64,000 bases of DNA from Defluviicoccus sp046348835 (GCA_046348835.1 JAXMDM010000004.1:310001-374000), one strand, 5' to 3'; shown: positions 26,336-35,818, counted from the first letter of the stretch. Numbers and translations: made by a program. The notes: generated by a model not told the origin, from the sequence alone.

Positions 26336-28621
26336 CTAGGGCAGATCCTTGGCGACGCGGAAGCCGACCACGGTATCGCGGATGGTGGCGGTCGACGTAA
26401 GGCGCTGGCTCACCCGCACCGCTTGCGCCGAATTCGCCCACGAGCCGCCGCGCAGCACCCGGCTCAAGCATGGCGCATCGGCACCCTCCGGAGCGCTTCT
26501 CCGCAGGCCGCAGTCGGCCGTCCATTCCCACAGGTTGCCGATCATGTCGAAGACTCCGAAGCCGTTTGCGGCAAAGCTGCCGACCGGCGCGGCGCGATTC
26601 CCCGACGCCGACCCGCAGGCGCGGCAATTGGCGTGATTCTCGCCAACGTCGTCACCCCACGGATAGCGTGAAGTGGTGCCGCCACGGGCGGCGTACTCCC
26701 ATTCCGCCTCGGTCGGCAAACGGTAACCGCCTTCCGTTACCGAGTTGAGCCAGAGCACAAACGCCTGCGCATCATCGAAGTTCACCTGAGCCTTCGGGAG
26801 AACCTCGGAGGGCGGTGGCGACTTTTTCCGTTTATCGCGGCCGCAGAAGCCGGTGCCGGCACAGGCGGACCATTGCGCCTCGGTCACCTCGAAGCGGCCG
26901 ATGGCGAAGCGGTGATCGATGGTCACCCTCCGCTGCGGCCATTCCTCGCGCTCCGCGTCCTTATCGGTCGGCGGCGCCCCCATCATGAACGATCCGGAGG
27001 GGATCACCACCATTTCCGGACAACCGGCGCAGTCGCGAAAGGTGGTGATGGACCGCATTCCGGCGGCGAGCGGAGGCTCGTGGTTCTCCGCAACGGGAAG
27101 GGGTTGATCTGCGCCGGCGGCGGCAGCAGCGCCTAAATCCGGGACGGCCTCGGCCGCCGGCGCCTGCGCCGCGGGTATTGCCGCCTCGTTCACCCCCGGC
27201 AGGCTGGCTAGGCCGACGAAGGGATCGTGCGCCGGGGCCGCCTTCTCTGCCTTCTCTGGTTCTTGTTGTGGCGCCGATGGTGCCGGCTCCTCTTGTGGCG
27301 CCAGCACCGGGAGATACGGATAAAGCCATACGAAGCCGCCGATCAGCGCCATCGCTGTTGCCGCCATCACCGCTGGCCGCCGGAGGTTCGGCCGGGTCGC
27401 CGAGGTCGCCAATGCGTTCAACTGCCGGCGGATGAAGGCTACGGCGGCGACGGTGTGCCGCCAGAACTCCCCCATCAACCGCTTGACCGCCGGTCGCGCA
27501 TCGAGGCGGGCGAGAAGCGCACCCGTGCGGGCGAGGGACGCCACGATGTGCCGCCAGAGGGCCCTCGCCGCCGGCCTGAGATCCAGGCGGGCGAGCAGAC
27601 CGCGGGCGCGGACGAGGAGAGCCGTTGCCTGCAGCCAGAACGCCTTGGCCGGGGGCCGCGGATCGAGGCGGACCAAGTAGTCGCGCACCTGGTGGGCCGC
27701 TTTCGCCACCCCCGGTCGCCCCCGGCCGGGCCGGACGCGTTTGGGATCGAGGCCGAGCAGGAACGCGTCGATGTTGGCGGTCCGCTCGTCACGGGCGAAG
27801 CACAACCCCCGCCGGATCGTCATCCACTGTCCGCGCGACAGGTTGGGAAGCCTTTCCGGCTCCTGGTTGGCCCTGCGGGCAACCGCCGCCGACCGGCGCC
27901 CGAACGGATGTTTCCCCGAAATCAGCTCATAGGTGATGCAGGCGAGGGAGAAGACGTCATCGCGCGGGTCGGCCGGATCGCCGTCGATGAGTTCCGGACT
28001 GGCGTAGAGCGGACTGAAGGCACGCAGGCTCGAGGCGTCGAACAGCGTCGCATCGCCATCGGCGGCATCCGGCAGCCGAAATGCGCGGGCGATGCCGAAG
28101 TCGATGACCTTCACCCGGCCATCCTCGGTGAGGAAGATATTGCTGGGCTTCAGGTCGGAATGGACGATGCCATGCCTGTGGGCAAACGCCAGCGCTTCCC
28201 CGATCGGGCGCAAAATCCCCATGGCACCGTCCCAGCCGATACCGGCGAAGTCGGGTTGGGCCATGATGTCGTTGAGCGTCCGCCCGTGCAGGTACTCCAT
28301 GATCAGGTAGACGAGGCTACCCTCGCGATCGAAGTCGAAGACGCTGATGATGTTGGGGTGGGCCAGCGTCTGGGCCCGCCTGGCTTCGCGCTGCAGGGCG
28401 ACAAAGGACGCGGGGTGTTCGCGGAAGGCGTGGGTGAGGAGCTTGACGGCGACGTGAGGATTGCGGTCGCGGGCCTCTAACCTCCTGAGGTCGAGCGCCT
28501 TGAACACCCGACCCATGCCGCCGGCGCCGATTTCCGCTTCGAGGACGAACCGGTCACGGATGACGTCGCCCGCCTCGACGGACGTCGGTACGGCAACCGA
28601 GCCCTGATCATCGCTTACCAA
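26336..28621 (-). CDS. Ser/Thr protein kinase fused to a sulfatase-modifying-factor (FGE/SUMF1) domain
   Basis: 761 residues. Kinase domain about 25-280: glycine loop IGAGGMGRVF, Lys60 in VAVKLL, catalytic HSDLKPSN (154-161, Ser replacing the usual Arg) and DFGIA (174-178). Residues 317-383 hold three related repeats spaced about 27 residues apart, each around RLD-x-RPA. A single membrane segment follows (about 418-440). The C-terminal part (about 520-755) is an FGE-sulfatase domain: GSFMMGAPP, RFEVTEAQW, YRLPTEAEWEYAARGG, NLWEWTADCG and VLRGGSW. The kinase is thus cytoplasmic and the FGE-like domain periplasmic. Many bacterial FGE domains of this sort are not formylglycine enzymes, so the role may be binding. 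No cognate sulfatase or phosphatase is adjacent. Confidence 0.92.
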   Translation of the reverse strand: MVSDDQGSVAVPTSVEAGDVIRDRFVLEAEIGAGGMGRVFKALDLRRLEARDRNPHVAVKLLTHAFREHPASFVALQREARRAQTLAHPNIISVFDFDREGSLVYLIMEYLHGRTLNDIMAQPDFAGIGWDGAMGILRPIGEALAFAHRHGIVHSDLKPSNIFLTEDGRVKVIDFGIARAFRLPDAADGDATLFDASSLRAFSPLYASPELIDGDPADPRDDVFSLACITYELISGKHPFGRRSAAVARRANQEPERLPNLSRGQWMTIRRGLCFARDERTANIDAFLLGLDPKRVRPGRGRPGVAKAAHQVRDYLVRLDPRPPAKAFWLQATALLVRARGLLARLDLRPAARALWRHIVASLARTGALLARLDARPAVKRLMGEFWRHTVAAVAFIRRQLNALATSATRPNLRRPAVMAATAMALIGGFVWLYPYLPVLAPQEEPAPSAPQQEPEKAEKAAPAHDPFVGLASLPGVNEAAIPAAQAPAAEAVPDLGAAAAAGADQPLPVAENHEPPLAAGMRSITTFRDCAGCPEMVVIPSGSFMMGAPPTDKDAEREEWPQRRVTIDHRFAIGRFEVTEAQWSACAGTGFCGRDKRKKSPPPSEVLPKAQVNFDDAQAFVLWLNSVTEGGYRLPTEAEWEYAARGGTTSRYPWGDDVGENHANCRACGSASGNRAAPVGSFAANGFGVFDMIGNLWEWTADCGLRRSAPEGADAPCLSRVLRGGSWANSAQAVRVSQRLTSTATIRDTVVGFRVAKDLP

Positions 28622-29027
28622 CCTGCTTGCCTATCGATGCCGGAGCCCCCCTCAAAACCGCCGCCGCCGGCGGTGTCCCCGACCTTTCACCCCCGTCCCG
28701 AGCCCGACTTACCCTGCGGCCGCGCTAAAGGGAGGCGTCTGCCTATGCACTTTAGAAGAACTTGCCACCCCTCCCCCCATTTGAAAAGGCGGAAGATGGA
28801 TGAGTGGCCTAGTTTACCCCAGACAGCGGCAAGAGGGTCGCAGGCCTGCAACGTCGCGCCGTCCACGGTCGGCCGACGGTAATCAGCCGAGCTTCCGTGC
28901 GGGTCCCTCGGTCAGCGACGGGATTACATCCGCCCCATGCGATATGCTGGCCGGCACCCCTGGGTTAGCGTTCCGCGCGCCCACCCGCTCCACATCCTTT
29001 TCAGTTGCAGGGAGAACGATCAGCGTG
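28622..29027. other. Intergenic region without supported gene
   Basis: About 400 bases between the divergent kinase and ZIP transporter genes. The frame leading into the ZIP gene is open from 28800, but its translation is Arg/Ser/Pro-rich and resembles no ZIP N-terminus. The promoters of both genes should lie here; no clear -35/-10 pair is seen. Confidence 0.5.
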
Positions 29028-29831
29028 ATGACCGAGGTCGTATCGTTCGTCGAGGAACTGCCGCTCCCCATCATCGGATTCCTCGGCAGCCTCGTTGCCG
29101 GCCTTATGAGCGGTGTCGGTGCGCTGGGGATTTTCCTGATCAGGGGGGCGTCGCGGCGAACGGAAGTGGTTCTGCTCGGGTTCAGCGCCGGGATCATGCT
29201 CGCGGCGACGTCGTTTTCCTTGATCCTGCCGGGAATTCAGGCGGCGCTCGAGGCGGGCGTCAACAGGTTCTCCGCCTCCATGATCGTCACCACGGGCATG
29301 CTGCTCGGGGGCTTCGGCTTATGGGTGGTGCACCGCTACGCGCCGCACGAACACTTCATCAAAGGCCCCGAAGGCGGCCCGAGCGAGGGCCTCAGCCGGA
29401 CATGGCTTTTCGTCATTGCCATCACCTTGCACAACTTCCCGGAGGGACTGGCGGTCGGCGTCGGCTTCGGCGGCGACAGGATCGAGAACGGCATGGCGCT
29501 TGCCGCCGGCATCGGGATTCAGAACATTCCGGAAGGGTTCGTGGTGTCGCTCGCCCTGGCGACCCAGGGCTACTCCCGCTGGAGGGCCGCCTGGGTGGGT
29601 ATTCTCACCGGCCTGGTGGAGCCGATCGGCGGGCTGATCGGGGCAACCGTGGTCGCCATCGCCAGCAGCCTGCTGCCGTGGGGCATGGCATTTGCCGCCG
29701 GCGCCATGTTGTTCGTCATCAGTTGTGAAATGATCCCCGAGACGCACAGGCAAGGCCGGGGGGTGATGCCGACTTTCGGTCTCCTCGTCGGCTTTGCGGT
29801 GATGATGGTGCTGGACGTGAGCCTGGGGTAG
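29028..29831 (+). CDS. ZIP-family divalent metal transporter
   Basis: 267-residue ZIP protein with about eight membrane segments. The metal-site helices carry TLHNFPEGLAVGVGFG (about residues 128-143) and GIQNIPEGFVVSLAL (about 163-177), the paired motifs of zinc/iron uptake ZIPs. A short His-containing loop (RYAPHEHFIKGPEGG) lies before the first. ATG 29028 directly follows a GTG; a GGGAG lies further upstream. Likely imports zinc, possibly other divalent metals. Monocistronic, convergent with yqgE. Confidence 0.92.
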   Translation: MTEVVSFVEELPLPIIGFLGSLVAGLMSGVGALGIFLIRGASRRTEVVLLGFSAGIMLAATSFSLILPGIQAALEAGVNRFSASMIVTTGMLLGGFGLWVVHRYAPHEHFIKGPEGGPSEGLSRTWLFVIAITLHNFPEGLAVGVGFGGDRIENGMALAAGIGIQNIPEGFVVSLALATQGYSRWRAAWVGILTGLVEPIGGLIGATVVAIASSLLPWGMAFAAGAMLFVISCEMIPETHRQGRGVMPTFGLLVGFAVMMVLDVSLG

Positions 29832-29892
29832 CTGCCGAAGGGCCGCCCGCCCGGATGCGCCGGGTTTCTCCTAGCGTCGACCGTTTCCGGCG

Positions 29893-30462
29893 TCAGGCGT
29901 GGCCGGCGGCATCGGAGAGCATGCGTGGATCGATGCCGATCTTCGCCATCGCCCGGTTCCACTTCTCGTCCAGGCCCGGATCGAAGACGAGGGCCTCGTC
30001 GGCGGCCACGTGGAGCCACCCGTTGGCGCGGATTTCGGTGTCCAGTTGCCCCGGTCCCCAGCCGGCGTACCCGAGGGCGAGGAGATGACGCCTGGGCCCA
30101 CGCCCGGCGGCGATCGCCCGCAGAATGTCGACGGTGGCGGTGAGGGCGACGGTGGTGGAAACGACCAGGGTGCCGTCCCGGTTGTAGTCGGGCGAATGGA
30201 GCACGAAGCCGCGGCCGGTCTCGACCGGTCCGCCGAAGTGCACCTGGATTGGCTCGCGGACGTTGGAGGCATCGATGCCGATCTGGGTCAGCAACTCATC
30301 GAAGCTCAGTTGATCGAGGACGCGGTTGAGGACGAGACCCATCGCCCCGTCCGCATTGTGGGCACACATGTAGATCACCGTCCTTGCGAACCGGGGATCC
30401 TTCAGCCCTGGCATCGCCACCAGGAGCTGACCCGCCAGGTAAGTGTCCTCGTGGACCGCCAC
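29893..30462 (-). CDS. YqgE/AlgH family protein (DUF179)
   Basis: 189-residue YqgE/AlgH protein, a widespread cytoplasmic family with no settled biochemical role. YLAGQLLVAMPGLKDPRF, MGLVLNR, VHFGGPVETGRGFVLHS and LALGYAGWGPGQLD are diagnostic. The start is GTG 30462. In many alphaproteobacteria it sits near redox genes, and here it is divergent from dsbD across 183 bases. Confidence 0.92.
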   Translation of the reverse strand: MAVHEDTYLAGQLLVAMPGLKDPRFARTVIYMCAHNADGAMGLVLNRVLDQLSFDELLTQIGIDASNVREPIQVHFGGPVETGRGFVLHSPDYNRDGTLVVSTTVALTATVDILRAIAAGRGPRRHLLALGYAGWGPGQLDTEIRANGWLHVAADEALVFDPGLDEKWNRAMAKIGIDPRMLSDAAGHA

Positions 30463-30645
30463 GCCGCCGGTTCCCGTCCTGCTTCAGCCCGCGAAAGCTT
30501 AGCACAGGCCGGCCGCGGATTGTCCACTCAGCCCGTCCGCTGGGTCGTTTGTGGGCGGGTTCGTCCGCTGCTACGGATCCGGGCCGTTGCTCCGGCGGCC
30601 TTCTCGATCCCACATAACCCTCGTCACCCGATCCACCGATCTCGG

Positions 30646-32871
30646 ATGCCGATGCCCGCTTCCAGAACCCCTCGCGGTCTTCCCGGCCGCATCGTCGCCG
30701 CCCTGGCGCTCATCGCCACGATCGTGGCAACGGCGCTTGCTACCGCGGCCGCCCCTCCCGCTCTTGCCGCCGCACCGTCGGTCGCCGCCGCTTCGCCGTG
30801 GGCGGAGACCGATCACGGCAAAGTGCGCCTGATCGCCGCGGTGGACGGCGTCGGCGAGGGGACGTCGGTCCCGCTCGGCCTTGAGTTCGTCATGGCACCG
30901 GGATGGAAAATATACTGGCGCTCGCCAGGCGATGCCGGCTTTCCGCCGGAAATCGATTGGAGCGGCTCCGCCAACCTGGCCGGCGCCGGCCTGTCGTGGC
31001 CGGCCCCGCGGCGCTTCACCGTTCTGGGGTTCGAGACCGTCGGCTATGAGGATCACGTCATTCTGCCCATCGATGCCCGGCTGGAAACGCCGGCGACGGC
31101 GTTGGCGCTCGCCGCCCGGGTTGACTACCTGACCTGCAAGGACATCTGCGTTCCCTACACCGCGTCCCTGGCTCTCGATCTCCCCGCCGGGCCCGTCCGG
31201 CCCAGCGCCTTCGCCCCAGCCCTCGACGCCTTCGCCGCGCGCGTACCCACCGCGGCCGGCACCGGCGGGTCGGGGGAAATAGTCATCGACGAAGTCGGCC
31301 TTAGCGACGGGGCGCCGCCGCGTCTGGTCGTCCGCGCCCGCTCGACCCGGCCGTTCGCCTCTCCCGATGTGTTCGTCGAGGCACCGGCCGGGCTGGCGTT
31401 CGAGGCGCCGGAGGTGGAGATCGGCGGCGACGGCGCATCGGTGACGCTGCGGGTCGCGGTGGCTGGCGGCGAGATCGCTGCCGGCACACCGGTGACGCTG
31501 ACGCTCGTCGACGGCGATCGCGCCGTCGAGCGTCGGGTCGCGCTCACCGGAGCCCCGGTTACGCCGCCGCTGCAAGCACCGGTGCCGGTGCGCTCGTTCG
31601 GCCTCAGTCTCCTCTTCGCGCTCTTGGGTGGCCTGATCCTCAACATGATGCCGTGCGTGCTGCCGGTGCTGTCGATGAAACTGCTCGCGGTGGTCGGCCA
31701 CGGTGGCGGCGACCGGCGCCGGGTCCGTCTCGGGTTTCTGGCCTCGGCCGCCGGCATCGGCGCTTCCTTCCTGGTTCTGGCGGCGGCGCTGATCGGCCTG
31801 CAGGCGGCGGGTGCGGCGGCCGGCTGGGGGCTGCAGTTCCAGCGGCCATGGTTCCTCACCGCGATGACGCTGGTGATGACCCTGTTCGCCTGCAACTTGT
31901 GGGGATGGTTCGAGATCCCGCTCCCGGCCTGGCTGGGGACCGTCGGCGGCGGGGCGCAGGGTGCCGGCAGGCGGGCGGGGACGGGGGCTGGGACGGCGGC
32001 TGGGACGGCCGCCCACGGCGGGGGCGGTCTCGCCGGCCATTTCCTCGCCGGCGCGCTGGCAACCTTGCTCGCCACGCCCTGCTCGGCGCCGTTTCTCGGC
32101 ACCGCCATCGGATTCGCCCTCGCCGCCGGTCCGGCCCAGATCCTGGTGATCTTTGCCGCCATCGCCGTCGGCTTGGCCCTGCCCTATCTCGTCGTGGCGC
32201 TGTTTCCGGCCCTGGCCACCCGCCTGCCGCGGCCGGGACCGTGGATGGTCTGGCTGCGCCGCGTCCTCGGTTTTGCCTTACTGGCGACCGGCGCCTGGCT
32301 TGCCTCGGTGCTGGCGGCGCAGGCGGGCGCCGCTGCGGCGCTGGCACTGGTGGCGATCTGCATCGCCCTGATCGCGGTGCTCGGCCTGGCCCATCGCCGC
32401 CGGCACGGGCGCTGGCACCGGCTGGCGCCCGCTGCCGCCGCCGTCCTCGCCCTTGCCGCGTTCCTCGTCCCGCACCGGGAGATGCCGGTTGCGGCGGTCG
32501 AGGCGGGTTGGCAGCGGTTCGAGCCGGACCGCATCGCCGGACTGGTCGCCGCCGGTCGGATCGTCTACGTCAACGTCACCGCCGACTGGTGCCTCACCTG
32601 CAAGGTCAACGAATCCGTGGTCCTTGCCCGCGACCCGGTGCGCAGCCGCCTGCAGGGGAGCGACGTGATCGCCATGCGCGGTGACTGGACCCGGCCGGAC
32701 GAGGGAATTTCCCGCTTTCTCGCCGGTTTCGGCCGCTACGGCATCCCCTTCGATGCCGTCTACGGTCCGGGCCTGCCCTCGGGCGAGGCGCTGCCGGAGC
32801 TGCTGACCTCGGAGACGGTGCTCGACGCGCTCGGTCGCGCCACCCGTGACCGGGTCGCCGATGCGCGCTGA
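30646..32871 (+). CDS. dsbD: DsbD-family thiol:disulfide interchange protein
   Basis: 741-residue transmembrane disulfide reductase. A signal peptide (about 1-42) leads to a periplasmic alpha domain with the redox pair in YLTCKDICVPY. The membrane core (about 310-610) has the two internal cysteines in MMPCVLPVLSMKLL and ATPCSAPFLGTAIGF. A C-terminal thioredoxin-like domain has CLTCK. It should carry electrons from cytoplasmic thioredoxin to periplasmic partners; the layout is closer to the ScsB/DipZ type than to E. coli DsbD. Start at ATG 30646, with another ATG two codons on. An Ala/Gly/Thr-rich loop (about residues 435-462) interrupts the membrane domain. Confidence 0.93.
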   Translation: MPMPASRTPRGLPGRIVAALALIATIVATALATAAAPPALAAAPSVAAASPWAETDHGKVRLIAAVDGVGEGTSVPLGLEFVMAPGWKIYWRSPGDAGFPPEIDWSGSANLAGAGLSWPAPRRFTVLGFETVGYEDHVILPIDARLETPATALALAARVDYLTCKDICVPYTASLALDLPAGPVRPSAFAPALDAFAARVPTAAGTGGSGEIVIDEVGLSDGAPPRLVVRARSTRPFASPDVFVEAPAGLAFEAPEVEIGGDGASVTLRVAVAGGEIAAGTPVTLTLVDGDRAVERRVALTGAPVTPPLQAPVPVRSFGLSLLFALLGGLILNMMPCVLPVLSMKLLAVVGHGGGDRRRVRLGFLASAAGIGASFLVLAAALIGLQAAGAAAGWGLQFQRPWFLTAMTLVMTLFACNLWGWFEIPLPAWLGTVGGGAQGAGRRAGTGAGTAAGTAAHGGGGLAGHFLAGALATLLATPCSAPFLGTAIGFALAAGPAQILVIFAAIAVGLALPYLVVALFPALATRLPRPGPWMVWLRRVLGFALLATGAWLASVLAAQAGAAAALALVAICIALIAVLGLAHRRRHGRWHRLAPAAAAVLALAAFLVPHREMPVAAVEAGWQRFEPDRIAGLVAAGRIVYVNVTADWCLTCKVNESVVLARDPVRSRLQGSDVIAMRGDWTRPDEGISRFLAGFGRYGIPFDAVYGPGLPSGEALPELLTSETVLDALGRATRDRVADAR

Positions 32872-32879
32872 ATAGGCAA

Positions 32880-32906
32880 CCGGCGAAGGGGGCTTTCCCT
32901 CGTCGG
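32880..32906 (+). terminator. Candidate hairpin after dsbD
   Basis: CCGGCGAAGGG and CCCTCGTCGG can pair imperfectly around a GGCTTT-like loop, 8 bases after the dsbD stop. No T-tract follows. Weak candidate for a transcript end. Confidence 0.3.
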
Positions 32907-33006
32907 CGGATGCGGTCATATGTGTGCGGTTATCTTGTGGCAGGGCCCGGCCGGGTCCCGCTGCACCGGATCTCAAATCAACAACTGAGAGGGGAGGGAA
33001 AGGCCG

Positions 33007-33489
33007 ATGACGATCAAGGTGGGCGATCGGATCCCGTCGGTAAAGCTCATGCTCTGGGGCGGCAATGGTCCCGAGCCGGTGATGACCGACGATCTGTTCA
33101 AGGGAAAGAAGGTGGCGTTCTTCGGCGTACCGGGTGCCTTCACCCCCAAGTGCTCGGAAGCACACCTGCCGGGTTTCGTCGCCCACGCCGCCGAGCTGAA
33201 GGCGAAGGGGATCGACTCCATCGTCTGCACCGCCGTCAACGACGTCTTCGTCATGCACGCCTGGGGGAAGGATCACCAAGTGGGCGACGCGGTGGCCATG
33301 GTCGCCGACGGCGATGCGGTCCTGTGCAAGGCCGCCGGCCTCGAGCTGGATCTGACCGGTAAGGGCCTCGGCCTGCGCAACCAGCGCTTTTCCATGGTGG
33401 TCGATGACGGTGTGGTCAAGCACCTGAACATCGATCCGCCCGGAACGTACGAGAAGACCAGCGCCGAGGCGATGCTGGCCGAGCTCTAG
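33007..33489 (+). CDS. Peroxiredoxin, Prx5-like
   Basis: 160-residue peroxiredoxin of the Prx5/AhpE-like group. The peroxidatic Cys49 is in PGAFTPKCSEAHLPG. Other cysteines at 74 and about 107 could resolve it. It reduces H2O2 or organic hydroperoxides, probably using glutaredoxin or thioredoxin. A strong ribosome site (GAGGGGAGGG) precedes the ATG. It is convergent with rnhA, 6 bases apart, and the thrB-rnhA-peroxiredoxin group is a conserved alphaproteobacterial neighbourhood. Confidence 0.95.
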   Translation: MTIKVGDRIPSVKLMLWGGNGPEPVMTDDLFKGKKVAFFGVPGAFTPKCSEAHLPGFVAHAAELKAKGIDSIVCTAVNDVFVMHAWGKDHQVGDAVAMVADGDAVLCKAAGLELDLTGKGLGLRNQRFSMVVDDGVVKHLNIDPPGTYEKTSAEAMLAEL

Positions 33490-33495
33490 GCGGCT

Positions 33496-34011
33496 CTAGC
33501 TGTCGAGCGCGAGCGACGGGACGGCTTCCTCGGCGCGGGCCAGTTCGGCCTGCTGCCGACGGGCGGCGGCTCGGGCAAGCCGGTCCGCCCGCTCGTTTTC
33601 GGCGTGGCCGCTGTGGCCGCGCACCCAAAGCCACTCCACCTCGTGCTCGGCCATCGTCTCCGCCAGCTTCTGCCACAGGTCGATGTTCTTGATCGGGCGC
33701 CGGTCGGCGGTACGCCAGCCGTTGCGGCGCCACAGGTTGATCCAGCGGGTGATTCCGTCCCGTACGTAGGTGGAATCCGAATAGATGCGCACGGTGCAGG
33801 GCCGGCGCAGCGCCGACAGCCCCTCGATGGCGGCGGTCAGCTCCATCCGGTTGTTGGTGGTCAAGGGCGTTCCGCCCGACAACTCCTTCTCGACCCCGCG
33901 CCAGCGCAGCACGACTCCCCAACCGCCGGGGCCGGGGTTGCCGAGGCAGGCGCCGTCGGTGAACAACTCGACCACGTTCTCTTCAGGCGGCGCGATCGGC
34001 ATCGAGTCCAT
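33496..34011 (-). CDS. rnhA: Ribonuclease HI
   Basis: 171 residues. RNase HI cleaves RNA in RNA-DNA hybrids. The catalytic residues are all visible: Asp in LFTDGACLGNPG, Glu in NNRMELTAAIEGL, Asp in IYSDSTYV, and His plus Asp in RGHSGHAENERADRL. ATG 34011, preceded by GGGAG, is preferred; GTG 34032 and ATG 34002 are alternatives. All of them begin inside the 3' end of thrB, so the two genes overlap by 20-50 bases and are coupled. A C-terminal helical tail of about 20 residues is rich in Arg, Ala and Glu. Confidence 0.95.
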   Translation of the reverse strand: MDSMPIAPPEENVVELFTDGACLGNPGPGGWGVVLRWRGVEKELSGGTPLTTNNRMELTAAIEGLSALRRPCTVRIYSDSTYVRDGITRWINLWRRNGWRTADRRPIKNIDLWQKLAETMAEHEVEWLWVRGHSGHAENERADRLARAAARRQQAELARAEEAVPSLALDS

Positions 34012-34960
34012 ATTCTCCCAAACTCCGCACACCTCGGTGAAATCGCATCTTCTGCAGGTATTCGACCGGGTTCTTCGGGGTGACCAGGGCTTCGCGGGGG
34101 GTGTGCAACCAATCGTACAGACGCGTCAATAGAAAGCGTACCGCCGCACCTCGCGCCAGCAGGGGTAGCGCCTCCATCTCGGCCACGGTGAGCGGACGCA
34201 CCGCCTGATAGGCCGACACCAACCGCCGCGATTTGGTGACGTTGAAGCTGCCGTCGGTCTCGAAGCACCAGGCATTGAGACAGATCGCCAAGTCGTAGGC
34301 GAAGAAATCGGTGCAGGCGAAGTAGAAATCGATCAGACCGCTCAGCCGGTCGCCATCGAAAAAGACGTTATCGGGAAACAGGTCGGCATGGATGACGCCA
34401 CGCGGCAGCGCCTTCGGCCACCGGCTCTCCAGCAGGTCCAGTTCGTCGGCGATTTCTTCGAACAGACCGTCGGCGATGTGCGCGCAGCCCTTGCCGCTTT
34501 GCCCCAGGAGCGACCGCCATGCCCCCACCGACAGGTCGTTGGCCCGGTGCTGGGGAAAATCCGCGCCGGCCAGGTGTAGCCGCGCCAGGGCTTCGCCGAG
34601 GCCGGCGCAGTGGCGCGGTGTCGGTCGCCTTGGCCACATGCCGGCGAGGAAGGTGACGATGACCGCATGACGGCCCTTCAACCAGCGCAGGGCGGCACCG
34701 TCGAGACCATGCACCGGGGTCGGGCAGGGAATCCCCCGCGCCGCCAAGTGCTCCATCAGGCCGAGGAAGAAGGGGAGATCCTCACCGCGTACCCGACGCT
34801 CGTAGAGGGTCAGGATGAAGGTGCCAGCCTCGGTCACCAGCAGATAGTTGGTGTTTTCGATGCCTTCGGCAATGCCTTTGCATGCGAGAACGCGCCCAAG
34901 CCGGTACTCGGTAACGAAGGTCGCGACCTCTTCGTCGGCGATCTCGGTGTAAACGGCCAT
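33983..34960 (-). CDS. thrB: Homoserine kinase, type II (APH fold)
   Basis: 325-residue ThrB of the aminoglycoside-phosphotransferase fold, the alphaproteobacterial form unrelated to E. coli GHMP-type ThrB. YRLGRVLACKGIAEGIENTNY is the N-terminal hallmark. The catalytic loop is VIHADLFPDNVFF, with the DFYFA metal-binding segment following. It phosphorylates homoserine for threonine synthase, encoded at 23587. Start ATG 34960. Its 3' end overlaps rnhA. Confidence 0.95.
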   Translation of the reverse strand: MAVYTEIADEEVATFVTEYRLGRVLACKGIAEGIENTNYLLVTEAGTFILTLYERRVRGEDLPFFLGLMEHLAARGIPCPTPVHGLDGAALRWLKGRHAVIVTFLAGMWPRRPTPRHCAGLGEALARLHLAGADFPQHRANDLSVGAWRSLLGQSGKGCAHIADGLFEEIADELDLLESRWPKALPRGVIHADLFPDNVFFDGDRLSGLIDFYFACTDFFAYDLAICLNAWCFETDGSFNVTKSRRLVSAYQAVRPLTVAEMEALPLLARGAAVRFLLTRLYDWLHTPREALVTPKNPVEYLQKMRFHRGVRSLGEYGLDADRAA

Positions 34961-35090
34961 AAACCTATCTTGTCACGAGTATCCGGGCGACGATAGTCTC
35001 GTTTTACGGCGCGAGCGCCAAGCCGCCCCGGCACGCCGCAAGAGACGGTGCTCGTTGCCCGCTCCGCTCCCGGTCGAAGAGGAAGCCACG

Positions 35091-35747
35091 TTGCCGCACG
35101 TTACGGACTGCCCACCGCCGTTTCCCGTGCCGCCCGCCGGCAGCCCGTTCCGATGCTGGCGACGGGGAGCCACGGCCGTGGCACTCCTCCTTGTCCCGAT
35201 GCTGATGGCGGCGTGCTCGTCAAAGAAGGACGTCGCTCCCGCCTGCCCGCGGGTGTCCGTCCTCGGCGAAGCCGGAACGATGACCCGGTTCGCCCCCGGT
35301 CCCGGTCGCGACATTCTCGACATCGACTTCGAGGCCGAAGTCGCCGATGTGAGCTCGGCCTGCCGCGACCACAAGCGCGACGGCAAGCCCGTCTCGCTCG
35401 TCGTCCTGGCGCCGGTTCTGGTGGCCAGCCGCGGCCCCGCCAACACCGATCGGCAGGCGCGATTCAGCTATTTCGTCAGCGTCGTCGACAGCGCGCAACA
35501 GATCCTGACCAAGCAGATATTCCCGGTGACGATCGACTTTTCCGGCAATCGCAACCGCGTCGCTTTCCGTGACGACGATCCGCCGATTACCGTCGATGTG
35601 CCCAACCCCGGCGGTGCCGGGGCCCGGGCCTATGAAATCCTGGTGGGAATGCAGCTGACGCAGGACGAGATCGACTATAACCGCAAGCGCAGCACCGACG
35701 GCGACGTCCGCGGCGCTTTGATCCCGGGATCGGTCCCGATACAGTAG
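35091..35747 (+). CDS. Predicted lipoprotein of unknown function
   Basis: 218 residues. TTG 35091 is chosen because AGAGGAAG precedes it at the right distance; a TTG at 35055 is the upstream alternative, and no ATG or GTG is suitable. The signal sequence is RRGATAVALLLVPMLMAAC, with the lipobox Cys at residue 42. The mature part has a beta-rich look (RVSVLGEAGTMTRF, SLVVLAPVLVAS, FSYFVSVVD, KQIFPVTIDF) with no recognised domain. It lies between the divergent thrB and the downstream gcvT. It is probably lipid-anchored in the envelope. Confidence 0.7.
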   Translation: MPHVTDCPPPFPVPPAGSPFRCWRRGATAVALLLVPMLMAACSSKKDVAPACPRVSVLGEAGTMTRFAPGPGRDILDIDFEAEVADVSSACRDHKRDGKPVSLVVLAPVLVASRGPANTDRQARFSYFVSVVDSAQQILTKQIFPVTIDFSGNRNRVAFRDDDPPITVDVPNPGGAGARAYEILVGMQLTQDEIDYNRKRSTDGDVRGALIPGSVPIQ

Positions 35748-35818
35748 CGGCAGGCGTCGGCCGGCGCGGAAGCAGGTTGGGCGGCGCCCGATGACATTTG
35801 TTGCACCTGTATGCACCC

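Noticed and set aside
27227..28480. 417-codon plus-strand ORF opposite the kinase-FGE gene
   Set aside because: Composition and codon phase show it is the complement of the kinase frame.
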